The notes beneath the pieces were generated by a model that was given only the letters and a program-made list of their open reading frames with translations, was not told where the DNA came from and did no database searches. Positions 26,301 through 33,146 of a stretch of 64,000 bases of DNA are shown here, one piece after another. The stretch spans positions 1-64,000 of the forward strand of contig SVRP01000010.1 of assembly GCA_015064735.1 (NCBI GenBank), in the 5' to 3' direction. Positions within the stretch are counted from its first letter, which is position 1; every line of letters begins with the position of its first letter. Source of the stretch: Oscillospiraceae bacterium (GTDB lineage: Bacteria; Bacillota; Clostridia; Oscillospirales; CAG-272). The position numbers and the translations under genes are program-made.

Positions 26301-26432
26301 CAATTCCGAATCAAGCCTGTTTCTGTAAAACACACCCTTATGCAACGACGGAATAACGGTCGCGCGAGGTTTAAGTCTGTTTTCTTGTGTAAATTCGGGA
26401 TTATATAATCTTTGATCTTCAAATATTCGCAC
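23376..26432 (-). CDS. lacZ: Beta-galactosidase, GH2 (LacZ-type)
   Basis: The 1018-residue protein has the full LacZ plan: jelly-roll sugar-binding domain, immunoglobulin-like domains, the TIM barrel with LKGVNRHEHDP, the acid/base Glu in WTLGNENGDG and the nucleophile Glu in MMLEYGHAMGNS, then the large C-terminal beta-sandwich. No signal peptide, so it hydrolyses imported beta-galactosides in the cytosol. The start is a GTG 8 bases behind GGAGG. It is divergent from an AraC regulator and transcribed alone; no permease lies beside it. Confidence 0.92.
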   Translation of the reverse strand: MRIFEDQRLYNPEFTQENRLKPRATVIPSLHKGVFYRNRLDSELILDLNGEYSFCYREKDDIKDFYRLDFEDGEWDSLPVPSMWQYHGYSAPLYPNVEYPIPFVPPYVGNRNPVGYYRKRFTASSGGRKILYLGGVDSAFFVYLNGEYVGFSKGSRMPAEFDVTSLICDGENLLCVKVFTYSDGTYLENQDMLLASGIFRDVMLYTLNDTFVWDYCIRTEGNTLFADVTLNGDVSEATAVRVAVGEKSQTVFAQARPSFRFDIEEPVRWNAEQPYTYELTIELLSEDNVLEIHTKRVGFAEFTVEGNKLLLDGRQITLKGVNRHEHDPKNGRAITVEQTERELRLIKSHNFNAIRCSHYPNNPAFYELCTELGIYVMNEADIETHGAYVCGDMGYFSKHPRWLEAYCDRVSRMYERDKNETCISIWTLGNENGDGENLHKCFEYLKSRSVKKPVMHTGDNGREPVISDFRAFGYFTMETLMSFPKDGKPVMMLEYGHAMGNSPGLMKDTWDYVYRHRHICGGYVWEFKNHGFYAEDEEGNAFYKYGGDFGDINHWSNFSMDGYCLSDGTPKPSLRECKNILSPTYVTYENGKILLTNTNDFRALDYVTLRWELCEDYITKRSGEMRLPSVAPYETVALEIDTAVGNPEPGAEYFVNLHFYDDSGAELAFKQVSLGILEPKPTFVPQKDDFRVERKEDHITVGSDNFEIKIENGMLSYVKKDGAVLLDSPMTLNLYRAPIDNDGIVGWSERWIKDWKKRLYPYFEFVELGSRVNYSDSGSLEIKVVGKWAPISKFGGFDVNIVYTVMRDGNVLVDIHGTPYGKFAETIPRLGVFFELDSKMDNATWYGRGEDECYVDRCEHCNFGLYTKKVDEMNFMYDVPQECGTRVDTRFVKIFGGNKTLSVIGSETFSFSYHDFTLSDLIEARHRNELKKSDKNYLYIDYAMRGLGSKSCGPDPEECYELRAHEFRFAFMLSACSDGEGLLELSRKRFDAVTEKLGETHIYDEKRDYVNIVECNKE

Positions 26433-26490
26433 AGGTTATACCTCCAGATTTGTTTTTTATTATTATAATGGTAAAATCAAATTTTTTCTA

Positions 26491-26520
26491 TTGCAAAATA
26501 ACTGATTTATATGTTATAAT
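26491..26520 (+). promoter_or_regulatory. Promoter of the AraC gene at 26547
   Basis: TTGCAA (26491-26496), 18 bp, TATAAT (26515-26520), in the 114-bp gap shared with the divergent GH2 gene. Confidence 0.7.
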
Positions 26521-26546
26521 AACACTATAGACAAGGAGATCAGCTT

Positions 26547-27311
26547 ATGTATAATATTTATATTACCGATATGGTATTTGAGCAATGCGCTCCTGACAAG
26601 CCTAGAATTGACAGTATCATTCCATATGCCGTGCTTCACTTCGTGTTGTCGGGAGAGGGGTATATTAACGGCAAAAAAATTACAAAGGACACCGTTTTTA
26701 TATCCTTTGAGAATAACAGAATGAATTATTATCCCTCAGAATCCGATCCATGGAGCTACATTTACGTAAGATTGATGGGTGATGAAATAAAAAAGGCATT
26801 TCAGGACCATGATTTCAATTTTGGTTTAACAGTACTACCATTTTCCGATACTGAAACGCTTTTGCAGATTTTATCCCTTTATCAAAAGTTGTCGGACAAT
26901 AACGATCCAAGTGCAAACAAGATAATTGCAAATACCATTTTCCTTTTATTCAAGAAAAAGGATCCCACAGCATTAACCAAAAGCACACCTGCGCATCATG
27001 TTGAACGTATTGCAGAGTTCATTAAAGAAAATTATTATAAAAAGATCACAATAGAGGAAATAGGAAAAAAATTTTACTTGAACAGAAATTACATTCGTAC
27101 AATATTTGTTCAACAGATGGGAATTTCACCCAAGCAATACTTACAGAAGGTCCGAATGGAACGAGCAACTTTTTTGCTTCTCAGAACAGATGAAGATATT
27201 TCGCTGATCGCAAAATCTGTAGGCTATGACGATGCTCTTCTTTTTTCTAAAATGTTCAAGCATTATTATGGTATATCCCCTCAAAAGTACAGATTGAGAA
27301 ACAAATCGTAG
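26547..27311 (+). CDS. AraC-family regulator (GH2 unit)
   Basis: 254 residues: an N-terminal AraC-binding cupin (AVLHFVLSGEGYINGKKI) and C-terminal HTH pair (ITIEEIGKKFYLNRNYIRTIF, ISLIAKSVGYDDALLFSKMFKHYYGISPQKY). The divergent arrangement points to control of the GH2 beta-galactosidase. It is noticeably richer in AT than the GH2 gene beside it, which may mean a different origin. The start follows AAGGAG. Confidence 0.88.
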   Translation: MYNIYITDMVFEQCAPDKPRIDSIIPYAVLHFVLSGEGYINGKKITKDTVFISFENNRMNYYPSESDPWSYIYVRLMGDEIKKAFQDHDFNFGLTVLPFSDTETLLQILSLYQKLSDNNDPSANKIIANTIFLLFKKKDPTALTKSTPAHHVERIAEFIKENYYKKITIEEIGKKFYLNRNYIRTIFVQQMGISPKQYLQKVRMERATFLLLRTDEDISLIAKSVGYDDALLFSKMFKHYYGISPQKYRLRNKS

Positions 27312-27386
27312 GGGTAACGGGTCATCGTGGGCGCCTCCCCCTACCGCAGAGCTAAATTTGTAGGGATCGGCGTCCCCGACGGTCCT
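27312..27386. repeat. GC-rich REP-like spacer sequence
   Basis: Two related GC-rich blocks (GTGGGCGCCTCCCCCTAC and GTAGGGATCGGCGTCCCC) sit between the AraC stop and palindrome P4. Similar short imperfect palindromes of the GTAGGGG/CCCCTAC type occur again near 55800-55850. No coding potential. Confidence 0.5.
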
Positions 27387-27438
27387 AAAAAGGCAATATC
27401 ATTCCGATCCAACTAAAATCGGTTTGATATTGCCTTTG
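27387..27438. repeat. Type-2 palindrome P4
   Basis: GGCAATATCA (27392-27401) and TGATATTGCC (27425-27434), with a longer middle containing CCGAT...ATCGG. It marks the end of the GH2/AraC unit. No spoIVB fragment is attached. Confidence 0.88.
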
Positions 27439-27504
27439 TTTTATCCTGTTTTTCTTCGGTACGCGTGTTTCGACTGAATAATAACAAAATTCACATGTTT
27501 CGTA

Positions 27505-27534
27505 TTGTAAAACAAATGCTTTGTATGTTATAAT
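27505..27534 (+). promoter_or_regulatory. Promoter of the glycyl-radical activase gene
   Basis: TTGTAA (27505-27510), 18 bp, TATAAT (27529-27534), 57 bp before the start codon. Confidence 0.65.
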
Positions 27535-27591
27535 ATATATACATAATCAAACACTAAAAACAAGCAAAATACGAAAAGGAGACCGCGGATA

Positions 27592-28434
27592 ATGAAAGCA
27601 ATAACCGCTACGGTTTTCGATATTGCCCGCAATTCCTACGTGGACGGTCCCGGAATACGCACCACTGTATTTTTTAAGGGCTGTAATCTGCGCTGCGCGT
27701 GGTGCCATAATCCCGAAAGCCAAAATAAAGCAAAAGAAATGCTTTTCTATAAGAATAAATGCACAGGCTGCGGCAAATGCGCAGATGTATGTCCCAATCA
27801 CCAAACGACCTGCGATCTTTGTGGGCAATGCGCGGTTTACTGCCCTACCGATGCACGGGAAATTTGCGGTAAGGATTACTCATCGGACGGTATATTGAAC
27901 GAGATCCTTAAGGACAAAGCCTTTTACGAAGCCTCGGGAGGAGGCGTTACATTTTCGGGAGGCGAATGCATGCTTCAAATTGATTTTCTTGAGGAGATCT
28001 TGAAGGCTTGCAAGGAAAACGGCATACATACGGCTGTCGATACTGCGGGACACGTGCCGTTTGAAAGCTTTGAGAGAATACTTCCCTACACCGACCTTTT
28101 CCTCTATGACGTAAAATCCTTTGACAGCGAAAAGCACAAAATACACACGGGTGTTGATAATCGTATTATTTTGGAAAATTTGAAAGCACTGCTGGACAGC
28201 GGCAAAAGACTGTGGGTTCGAATCCCCATAATTCCGACAATCAACGATTCTGCAGTGGAAATGGAAAATATAAAGAGGTTTCTGTTATCAGCTGCAAACG
28301 CTCCCGAAAAGGTCGAGCTTCTGCCCTATCACGCATTGGGTGAGCATAAATATAACGCAATAGGCAAGACTCCTCGATCCTTTACTACCCCAAGCGAGGA
28401 AAAAATGGCAGAGCTGAGAAGGATATTTTCATAA
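27592..28434 (+). CDS. Glycyl-radical enzyme activating enzyme (radical SAM, PFL-activase type)
   Basis: The 280-residue protein begins like PflA (NSYVDGPGIRTTVFFKGCNLRCAWC) with the radical-SAM CxxxCxxC motif, then a ferredoxin-like insert with eight cysteines (CTGCGKCADVC, CDLCGQCAVYC). The insert is typical of activases for glycerol dehydratase, choline lyase, HPAD and similar glycyl-radical enzymes rather than PFL itself. It should use SAM to put the glycyl radical on a partner enzyme. No glycyl-radical enzyme is encoded in the window, so the partner is unknown. The start follows AAGGAG. Confidence 0.85.
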   Translation: MKAITATVFDIARNSYVDGPGIRTTVFFKGCNLRCAWCHNPESQNKAKEMLFYKNKCTGCGKCADVCPNHQTTCDLCGQCAVYCPTDAREICGKDYSSDGILNEILKDKAFYEASGGGVTFSGGECMLQIDFLEEILKACKENGIHTAVDTAGHVPFESFERILPYTDLFLYDVKSFDSEKHKIHTGVDNRIILENLKALLDSGKRLWVRIPIIPTINDSAVEMENIKRFLLSAANAPEKVELLPYHALGEHKYNAIGKTPRSFTTPSEEKMAELRRIFS

Positions 28435-28455
28435 AAGCATTAAACATTATTCTTG

Positions 28456-28484
28456 TTGACTTTTTTACCCACCTGTGCTATAAT
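28456..28484 (+). promoter_or_regulatory. Promoter of the EamA transporter gene
   Basis: TTGACT (28456-28461), 17 bp, TATAAT (28479-28484), 35 bp before the ATG. Confidence 0.8.
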
Positions 28485-28519
28485 ACGCTTAAATTTGATT
28501 TCCGAGGATTTTTATCATC

Positions 28520-29404
28520 ATGAAAAAAGCATATATCTGCGCTGCAATATCAATATTTCTGTGGTCGACCTTTGCCACGTCCTCAAAGCTTCTGCTCGGA
28601 GCCTTCGGCAACTATCAGGTCCTCTGTATCAGCTCCCTTATTGCGGCTCTTGCCCTCCTTTGCGCGGTCCTTATGACCGGCAAATTCAAACTACTGAAGC
28701 AATATCGGCTCAAGGACTACGCCATTATGGCTCTCATCGGTCTGCCCGGCACCTTCTTTTACTATGTGTTTTACTACACGGGCGCTGACAGACTTCCCGC
28801 GTCGCTTGCCTTTACGGTCAACTATATGTGGCCTATAATGAGCATAGTTTTCGCCTGCATCATTCTTAGAGAAAAGCTGACTCCGAGAAAATGCATCGCT
28901 ATTGCCGTATCCTTCGTAGGCGTTGCCATTATTTCGGGCGGCGGTCTCTTTAACTTTGATAAGAACGTACTTATGGGAATTGTTTTCTGCCTCATGGGAG
29001 CAGTATCCTACGGTCTGTTTACCGCCCTTAATACCAAATACGAGTACGACGTATTCGTGTCGATGATGATAAACTCCCTTGTTGCATTTGTCCTGTGCTT
29101 TGTGATAATAGCCGTAAAGGGAGAGCTTTTCCTTCCCAATTTCACACAGACCCTAGGATTTACGTGGAACGGAATTTTCGTAATAGCGATCCCCAACGCC
29201 ACATGGATACTCGCCCTCAATTGCAAAAACACCTCGAAAATATCAAACCTCGCATATATCACCCCGTTTTTGTCCCTTATTTGGACCTTTTTGATACTTC
29301 ATGAGCCTATAAACATCTACTCTGTAATAGGGCTTGTCGTTATCGTCCTTGGTATCTTGATACAGTTAAAGGACTCAAAGGGTAAGGAAAAGGGGTTGGA
29401 ATAA
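28520..29404 (+). CDS. EamA/DMT-family transporter
   Basis: 294 residues, ten hydrophobic helices in two EamA repeats (residues ~5-135 and ~150-285), with the usual conserved motif (ASLAFTVNYMWPIMSIVFACIILREKL) closing each repeat. The family exports or imports amino acids, nucleosides or other metabolites; the substrate cannot be predicted. It is monocistronic between its own promoter and a strong terminator. Confidence 0.82.
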   Translation: MKKAYICAAISIFLWSTFATSSKLLLGAFGNYQVLCISSLIAALALLCAVLMTGKFKLLKQYRLKDYAIMALIGLPGTFFYYVFYYTGADRLPASLAFTVNYMWPIMSIVFACIILREKLTPRKCIAIAVSFVGVAIISGGGLFNFDKNVLMGIVFCLMGAVSYGLFTALNTKYEYDVFVSMMINSLVAFVLCFVIIAVKGELFLPNFTQTLGFTWNGIFVIAIPNATWILALNCKNTSKISNLAYITPFLSLIWTFLILHEPINIYSVIGLVVIVLGILIQLKDSKGKEKGLE

Positions 29405-29408
29405 AAAA

Positions 29409-29444
29409 GCGCACCGTCTCCGTAAACGGAGACGGTGCATTTTT
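29409..29444. terminator. Strong bidirectional terminator
   Basis: GCACCGTCTCCGT (29411-29423) and its exact complement (29426-29438) with a T run on the right and an A run on the left. It serves the EamA gene and probably the minus-strand operon ending at 29528. Confidence 0.9.
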
Positions 29445-29527
29445 CTTAAAGATTGACTCTTATCGCCAATCTTTATCTTGATAGGGAGTATTTTCTATGA
29501 CTTATTTTTGGATACAAGTTCTTTATT

Positions 29528-30415
29528 TTAAGCAATCTCACAAAAGACCCCGCTCATTTTAAATCCAAAATGAATAGTAGTGTTTTCTTTTAAGACGAAC
29601 GGAGAGAGTACAGCTGTGGTTCCACAATTTACTATTACAACATAGACACCAAATCTCAGTTCTACAATCTTATCCTCTCCATTTTCTAATATCAATTTAG
29701 CGTTATTCAAATAAACATCCATAGTTGCAGCTCCACCCATTAGAACACCTTGCTTTTTTCTTCTAAGTGTAATGGTATACGGACCATATTCATCGATAAG
29801 ATGCTTTATATACTCTTCACCAGCCGTGTTATAAATTTGTTCAAGCTCCATTGCAAATGCATTTATAGTCGAATTAATTAAATTTGCGCACCATCCTCTG
29901 CTACCTGTTGCATCTGGTGCAACCTTCGTATCATACACATAAGGTATTGCAACCATGTTTTTTACATATTTACTTATTTTTTCTAAAACATCTTTTTTAT
30001 TTTCGACGGTTAGACTATAGTAATCACTAATTACAGATATAGACTTGTTTAGCACCTCGAATTTTTGCTCACGCTTAAAATATTCCGAATCTGTCATAGA
30101 CAGCATTGCACGTCCATAAGCACTAAAGAAAACTGCTTCCATATTATTGTCGCTATTTTGTTCAACAAGATTATAGTATTTCTCGACTTCTTCCCAGTCT
30201 TCTTTCATTAAAGCTCTTCGTGCATTTGTCAGGTATTTTTCAATGGAATCCGTATTATCTACTTTTACAGTCCCCTGAACCTCGACAGTTCCCTCAATCA
30301 TCATTTTTCTGGCTTCTTCCACGGAATACTTGCAACCACAAGTTTGACATACAAATACCCCGTCTTGTTTCAATAAATCCCTGCTTCCGCACATTTCGCA
30401 AGTTAATTGTTTCAT
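29528..30415 (-). CDS. TFIIB-type zinc-ribbon protein with helical-repeat region, unknown function
   Basis: 295 residues. The N-terminus is a zinc ribbon (CEMCGSRDLL ... CQTCGCKYSVEEARKMM), then a hydrophilic linker rich in VEVQGTVKVDN, a TPR-like helical stretch (residues ~55-150), and a C-terminal beta-rich half ending LKENTTIHFGFKMSGVF. Such ribbon-plus-repeat proteins are common near SPFH proteins in gut Firmicutes, but no function is assigned. It is the last gene of the operon that starts with the SPFH gene. Confidence 0.6.
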   Translation of the reverse strand: MKQLTCEMCGSRDLLKQDGVFVCQTCGCKYSVEEARKMMIEGTVEVQGTVKVDNTDSIEKYLTNARRALMKEDWEEVEKYYNLVEQNSDNNMEAVFFSAYGRAMLSMTDSEYFKREQKFEVLNKSISVISDYYSLTVENKKDVLEKISKYVKNMVAIPYVYDTKVAPDATGSRGWCANLINSTINAFAMELEQIYNTAGEEYIKHLIDEYGPYTITLRRKKQGVLMGGAATMDVYLNNAKLILENGEDKIVELRFGVYVVIVNCGTTAVLSPFVLKENTTIHFGFKMSGVFCEIA

Positions 30416-30430
30416 GGTTTTTAATCTCCT

Positions 30431-30631
30431 TTAATTATCTCTTATTGATTTTCCTAATGAAGTTATAGTAAATATCGGTTCGCCATAAGTGTTTTTTCCA
30501 CATTGGACAATATAGTTTAATTTAATAGCTTCGTCCACCAATTCTTTGGTGTGCCTACGATATAATAGTCCAACATACGGAGTGCTTCCATTTGTAAATT
30601 CCATAAGCAATTTATAATATTTATTCATCAA
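30431..30631 (-). CDS. Small protein of unknown function
   Basis: 66 residues (start MMNKYYKLLMEF; the second Met is equally possible). The middle, YRRHTKELVDEAIKLNYIV, followed by GEPIFTITSLGKSIRDN, has the look of a small winged-helix domain. Its first bases overlap the stop of the upstream Cys-rich gene (ATGA), which supports it being translated. Not recognised. Confidence 0.5.
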   Translation of the reverse strand: MMNKYYKLLMEFTNGSTPYVGLLYRRHTKELVDEAIKLNYIVQCGKNTYGEPIFTITSLGKSIRDN

Positions 30632-30831
30632 GTGGCCTTCTCTTCATAATAATCGCATTTTGCTGCACTTCCACAATGTTCTTTCCAAACGGGACATTGT
30701 TCGTTTGTACAATATCGCTCTCGACCTTTGCCTTCTGCAAATATACAACGCGAAGGATATCTTCTTTTTCCATCAGATTTTAATGTCACTACATGGGCAG
30801 GAGTCCCCTGCATATCCCTAACTCTTGCCAT
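30628..30831 (-). CDS. Small cysteine-rich protein of unknown function
   Basis: 67 residues with five cysteines spread over the second half (CIFAEGKGRERYCTNEQCPVW, then KEHCGSAAKCDYY), suggesting a zinc-binding knuckle. The ATG at 30831 follows TTTGGAGG; a longer frame to 30843 has no ribosome site. It is located within the SPFH operon, coupled to the next small gene. Not recognised. Confidence 0.55.
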   Translation of the reverse strand: MARVRDMQGTPAHVVTLKSDGKRRYPSRCIFAEGKGRERYCTNEQCPVWKEHCGSAAKCDYYEEKAT

Positions 30832-30846
30832 TTTAACCTCCAAAAA

Positions 30847-31515
30847 TTATTTTAATATTTTACATTTTTTATTTCGTTCTGTAAGTAAGGTAACAACTTC
30901 TTCTATAATTGCTTTTTTATCCGTTGCCGTTTTCATTTCTTCAACCTTTGCAGAAATACGTGATTCCAACTCACCGAGCATCTCGTGGCTCATAGGATCG
31001 CTGAAGCGGACCCTTTCGGCGAGTTTTTTGAGTTCAGCTTTTGTTTCTACATCGGTTTCGCTTTCGGCGAGCATTTCGATATCGGTTTGCAAGAACTGTA
31101 TAAATGCTCGTTTTACCTTGATCCTTTCTTCCACACGGTTGATTCCGCTTGCTCCCGCTTGACCTGCAATTGCACAAAGAGACGAGGTTGCGAGGATGAT
31201 CGCGCATACGACAATCACCAACCATACTGGAAGTGTCGGGAATACCATGAATACCGCAAAAGCAATCAGCTGTATAATAAGATAAGTAATTCCAACGTGA
31301 ATCACGGGAATACCAAGGAACTTGCTTTTCAGCGTATCCTTTTTGCCAAGCGCAATTTTCCACAAAAGGGTTTGAATTGCAAACGCCACGACCGAGAAAG
31401 CATAAACTGTCCAAAAGGTTGTCGTTTTATCGGTAGGTACTACAAATGCGATTACGTTAAATAACGCAAACACGATACCGAGTGCGAGATAGGACATTAA
31501 ATTATTCTTTTTCAT
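30847..31515 (-). CDS. Membrane protein with C-terminal coiled region, unknown function
   Basis: 222 residues. Four hydrophobic helices fill residues ~8-130 (LALGIVFALFNVIAFVV, WTVYAFSVVAFAIQTLLW, IIQLIAFAVFMVF, LVIVVCAIILATSSL). A charged helical tail follows, rich in Glu/Lys with heptad character (VEERIKVKRAFIQFL ... ELESRISAKVEEMK), and probably faces the cytosol. It is encoded 3 bp after the SPFH gene, so the two proteins likely work together at the membrane. Confidence 0.6.
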   Translation of the reverse strand: MKKNNLMSYLALGIVFALFNVIAFVVPTDKTTTFWTVYAFSVVAFAIQTLLWKIALGKKDTLKSKFLGIPVIHVGITYLIIQLIAFAVFMVFPTLPVWLVIVVCAIILATSSLCAIAGQAGASGINRVEERIKVKRAFIQFLQTDIEMLAESETDVETKAELKKLAERVRFSDPMSHEMLGELESRISAKVEEMKTATDKKAIIEEVVTLLTERNKKCKILK

Positions 31516-31518
31516 CGT

Positions 31519-32697
31519 TTAGCCCTCCCTCTTTGTACCGCATTTCGGGCAGAACTTGCCGGGGCGCTCAAATTGATAGCCACAATTTCGGCAAATATTA
31601 TCGGGGACGGCTACCTTAGTGCCGCACTCGTCGCAAAAAGCCGCACCGGGTGTGAGCTTTGCACCGCAATTTTCACAGAAAGCATCAGCAGGCGGTTGTG
31701 TCTGCGGTTTTTCCGTTGCACCATTGAACGCCGTATTGACCGCTCCGCCGACCATATTGGCAATGCCGCCACCAACGCCCGCCATCATACCGAGACCAAT
31801 TCCCATATTAGTGAATTGTCCTGCGCCCTCGTTCTTAGCCGCATCTTGCGCCACATCAAAGCCGCGTTCTTGTTGATAGGTATATCCCTCTTGCGCGCGC
31901 TTGGTCGCCTGCGCCTGCGAGTCAATAACGACCTTCTGCGCTTCGGTCTGAGCGTGAATAATATCGGTTTGCTGTTTTAACCTTGCCTCGGCAATATCCG
32001 CATACTGGCGGAAATGCAGTTCCTTAAATTTTTCGTACTGAGGACTACCGTCAGGCTTTACGATTGTTGTTACGTAAAAACGGTTAAGATTGACACCGTA
32101 TTCAAGGAAATCATCCGCAAGCTTTGCGTGTATATCCCTTGAAAATGTTTCAAGCTGCTCGTCAATTTCAAAAATATTGATGGCATTCTGACGCATCGTC
32201 TGCGCTATATAGGTTTTGACCTTGGTCATAAGCACAGCGCGAAAATACGTAACAAGGCTCTGCCTATCCAAACAAATTTCCGTACCTACAATTTTAACAA
32301 GCAGTTTTCTTGAATCTTCAACACTTAACGTCATTTCTCCCGATGCGCCGATTGCAAGCGGGAATTTATAGGTTGGCTCTACGTACTGAACCTTAGAGTC
32401 AGTCCCCCATCGAATTGCCATCTGCTCGGTTTTATTGATAAAATAGACCTCACAATGGAACGGCGTTTCTCCCCCTGTAGGGATGTTGATGATCTTGCGA
32501 AGCAGAGGAATATTCTGCGTTTCAAGAGTATGCCGTCCTGCGCCAAAGAGATCAAGAGCCTGACCGTTGGCAAAGAAAATAGCTTCCTGCGATTCGTGAA
32601 CGATCAACTGCGTTGTCGTATTGAAGTCCTCGCACGGATGCTTCCATATAAAGGTGCTATTATCGCCTTCATATTTGATAATATCAGCTATTGCCAT
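31519..32697 (-). CDS. SPFH/Band-7 protein with C-terminal zinc ribbons (YdjI-like)
   Basis: 392 residues. The first ~250 form an SPFH domain (KYEGDNSTFIWKHPCEDFNTTTQLIVHESQ, then GRHTLETQNIPLL), as in YdjI-type proteins often labelled virion core-like. A helical Gln/Ala-rich stretch and a Gly-rich segment follow, then zinc ribbons (CENCGAKLTPGAAFCDECG and CRNCGYQFERPGKFCPKCG). SPFH proteins build membrane microdomain scaffolds; B. subtilis YdjI is tied to phage-shock-like membrane stress. Start: the ATG at 32697 lies 4 bases behind AAGGAGAA; an ATG at 32718 has no ribosome site. It heads a five-gene operon. Confidence 0.82.
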   Translation of the reverse strand: MAIADIIKYEGDNSTFIWKHPCEDFNTTTQLIVHESQEAIFFANGQALDLFGAGRHTLETQNIPLLRKIINIPTGGETPFHCEVYFINKTEQMAIRWGTDSKVQYVEPTYKFPLAIGASGEMTLSVEDSRKLLVKIVGTEICLDRQSLVTYFRAVLMTKVKTYIAQTMRQNAINIFEIDEQLETFSRDIHAKLADDFLEYGVNLNRFYVTTIVKPDGSPQYEKFKELHFRQYADIAEARLKQQTDIIHAQTEAQKVVIDSQAQATKRAQEGYTYQQERGFDVAQDAAKNEGAGQFTNMGIGLGMMAGVGGGIANMVGGAVNTAFNGATEKPQTQPPADAFCENCGAKLTPGAAFCDECGTKVAVPDNICRNCGYQFERPGKFCPKCGTKREG

Positions 32698-32750
32698 AAA
32701 ATTCTCCTTTATATTCATTAGGAAAAACCATAATTCTTATCTTTAACACA

Positions 32751-32779
32751 ATTATAGCACCAAAATATGTTAAAGTCAA
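32751..32779 (-). promoter_or_regulatory. Promoter of the SPFH operon
   Basis: On the minus strand TTGACT (32779-32774), 17 bp, TATAAT (32756-32751). The spacer and flanks carry repeated TTAAC/GTTAA words (TTTAACAC, GTTAAAG, CTTAAC) that could be sites for the divergent XRE regulator. Confidence 0.8.
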
Positions 32780-32815
32780 GATAATTTCTTAACTTTATCT
32801 AATTTTGGAGGATAT

Positions 32816-33058
32816 ATGAAGATTTACGATTATAATGGAAGAAAGAATATTTGCGGAGACAGAGTACACGAGGCGCGTTGTCGACACCGTATGACACAGA
32901 GCGATCTTGCAGCTCGGCTACAGGTATCGGGAATAATAATCGAACGCGACAGCGTTTCGAGAATAGAAATTGGTACTCGCTTTGTTGCCGATTACGAATT
33001 ACGGGAGCTTGCGCACATTTTACAGGTATCCGTCGACTGGCTCCTTGGCTTGGAGTGA
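32816..33058 (+). CDS. Small XRE-family DNA-binding regulator
   Basis: 80 residues, essentially one HTH_3 domain (CGDRVHEARCRHRMTQSDLAARL, SRIEIGTRFVADYELRELAHIL, VSVDWLLGL). The start follows TTGGAGG. It is divergent from the SPFH operon across a 118-bp gap, so local control is likely. A terminator follows at once. Confidence 0.82.
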   Translation: MKIYDYNGRKNICGDRVHEARCRHRMTQSDLAARLQVSGIIIERDSVSRIEIGTRFVADYELRELAHILQVSVDWLLGLE

Positions 33059-33086
33059 AATCTGATTGAAATAAGAGTCATACAAA

Positions 33087-33112
33087 AAAGGCAGTTCGAA
33101 ACTGCCTTTTTT
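33087..33112. terminator. Intrinsic terminator
   Basis: GGCAGTT-CGA-AACTGCC (33090-33106) with A run before and T run after; between the XRE gene and the convergent AraC gene. Confidence 0.88.
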
Positions 33113-33146
33113 ATGTGGTTTCAGCTTACGTGTCCGAAGGGCTTTT

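Noticed and set aside
29446-29474. Hairpin AAAGATTG/CAATCTTT as a second terminator
   Set aside because: Short stem, long loop and no T run on either side.
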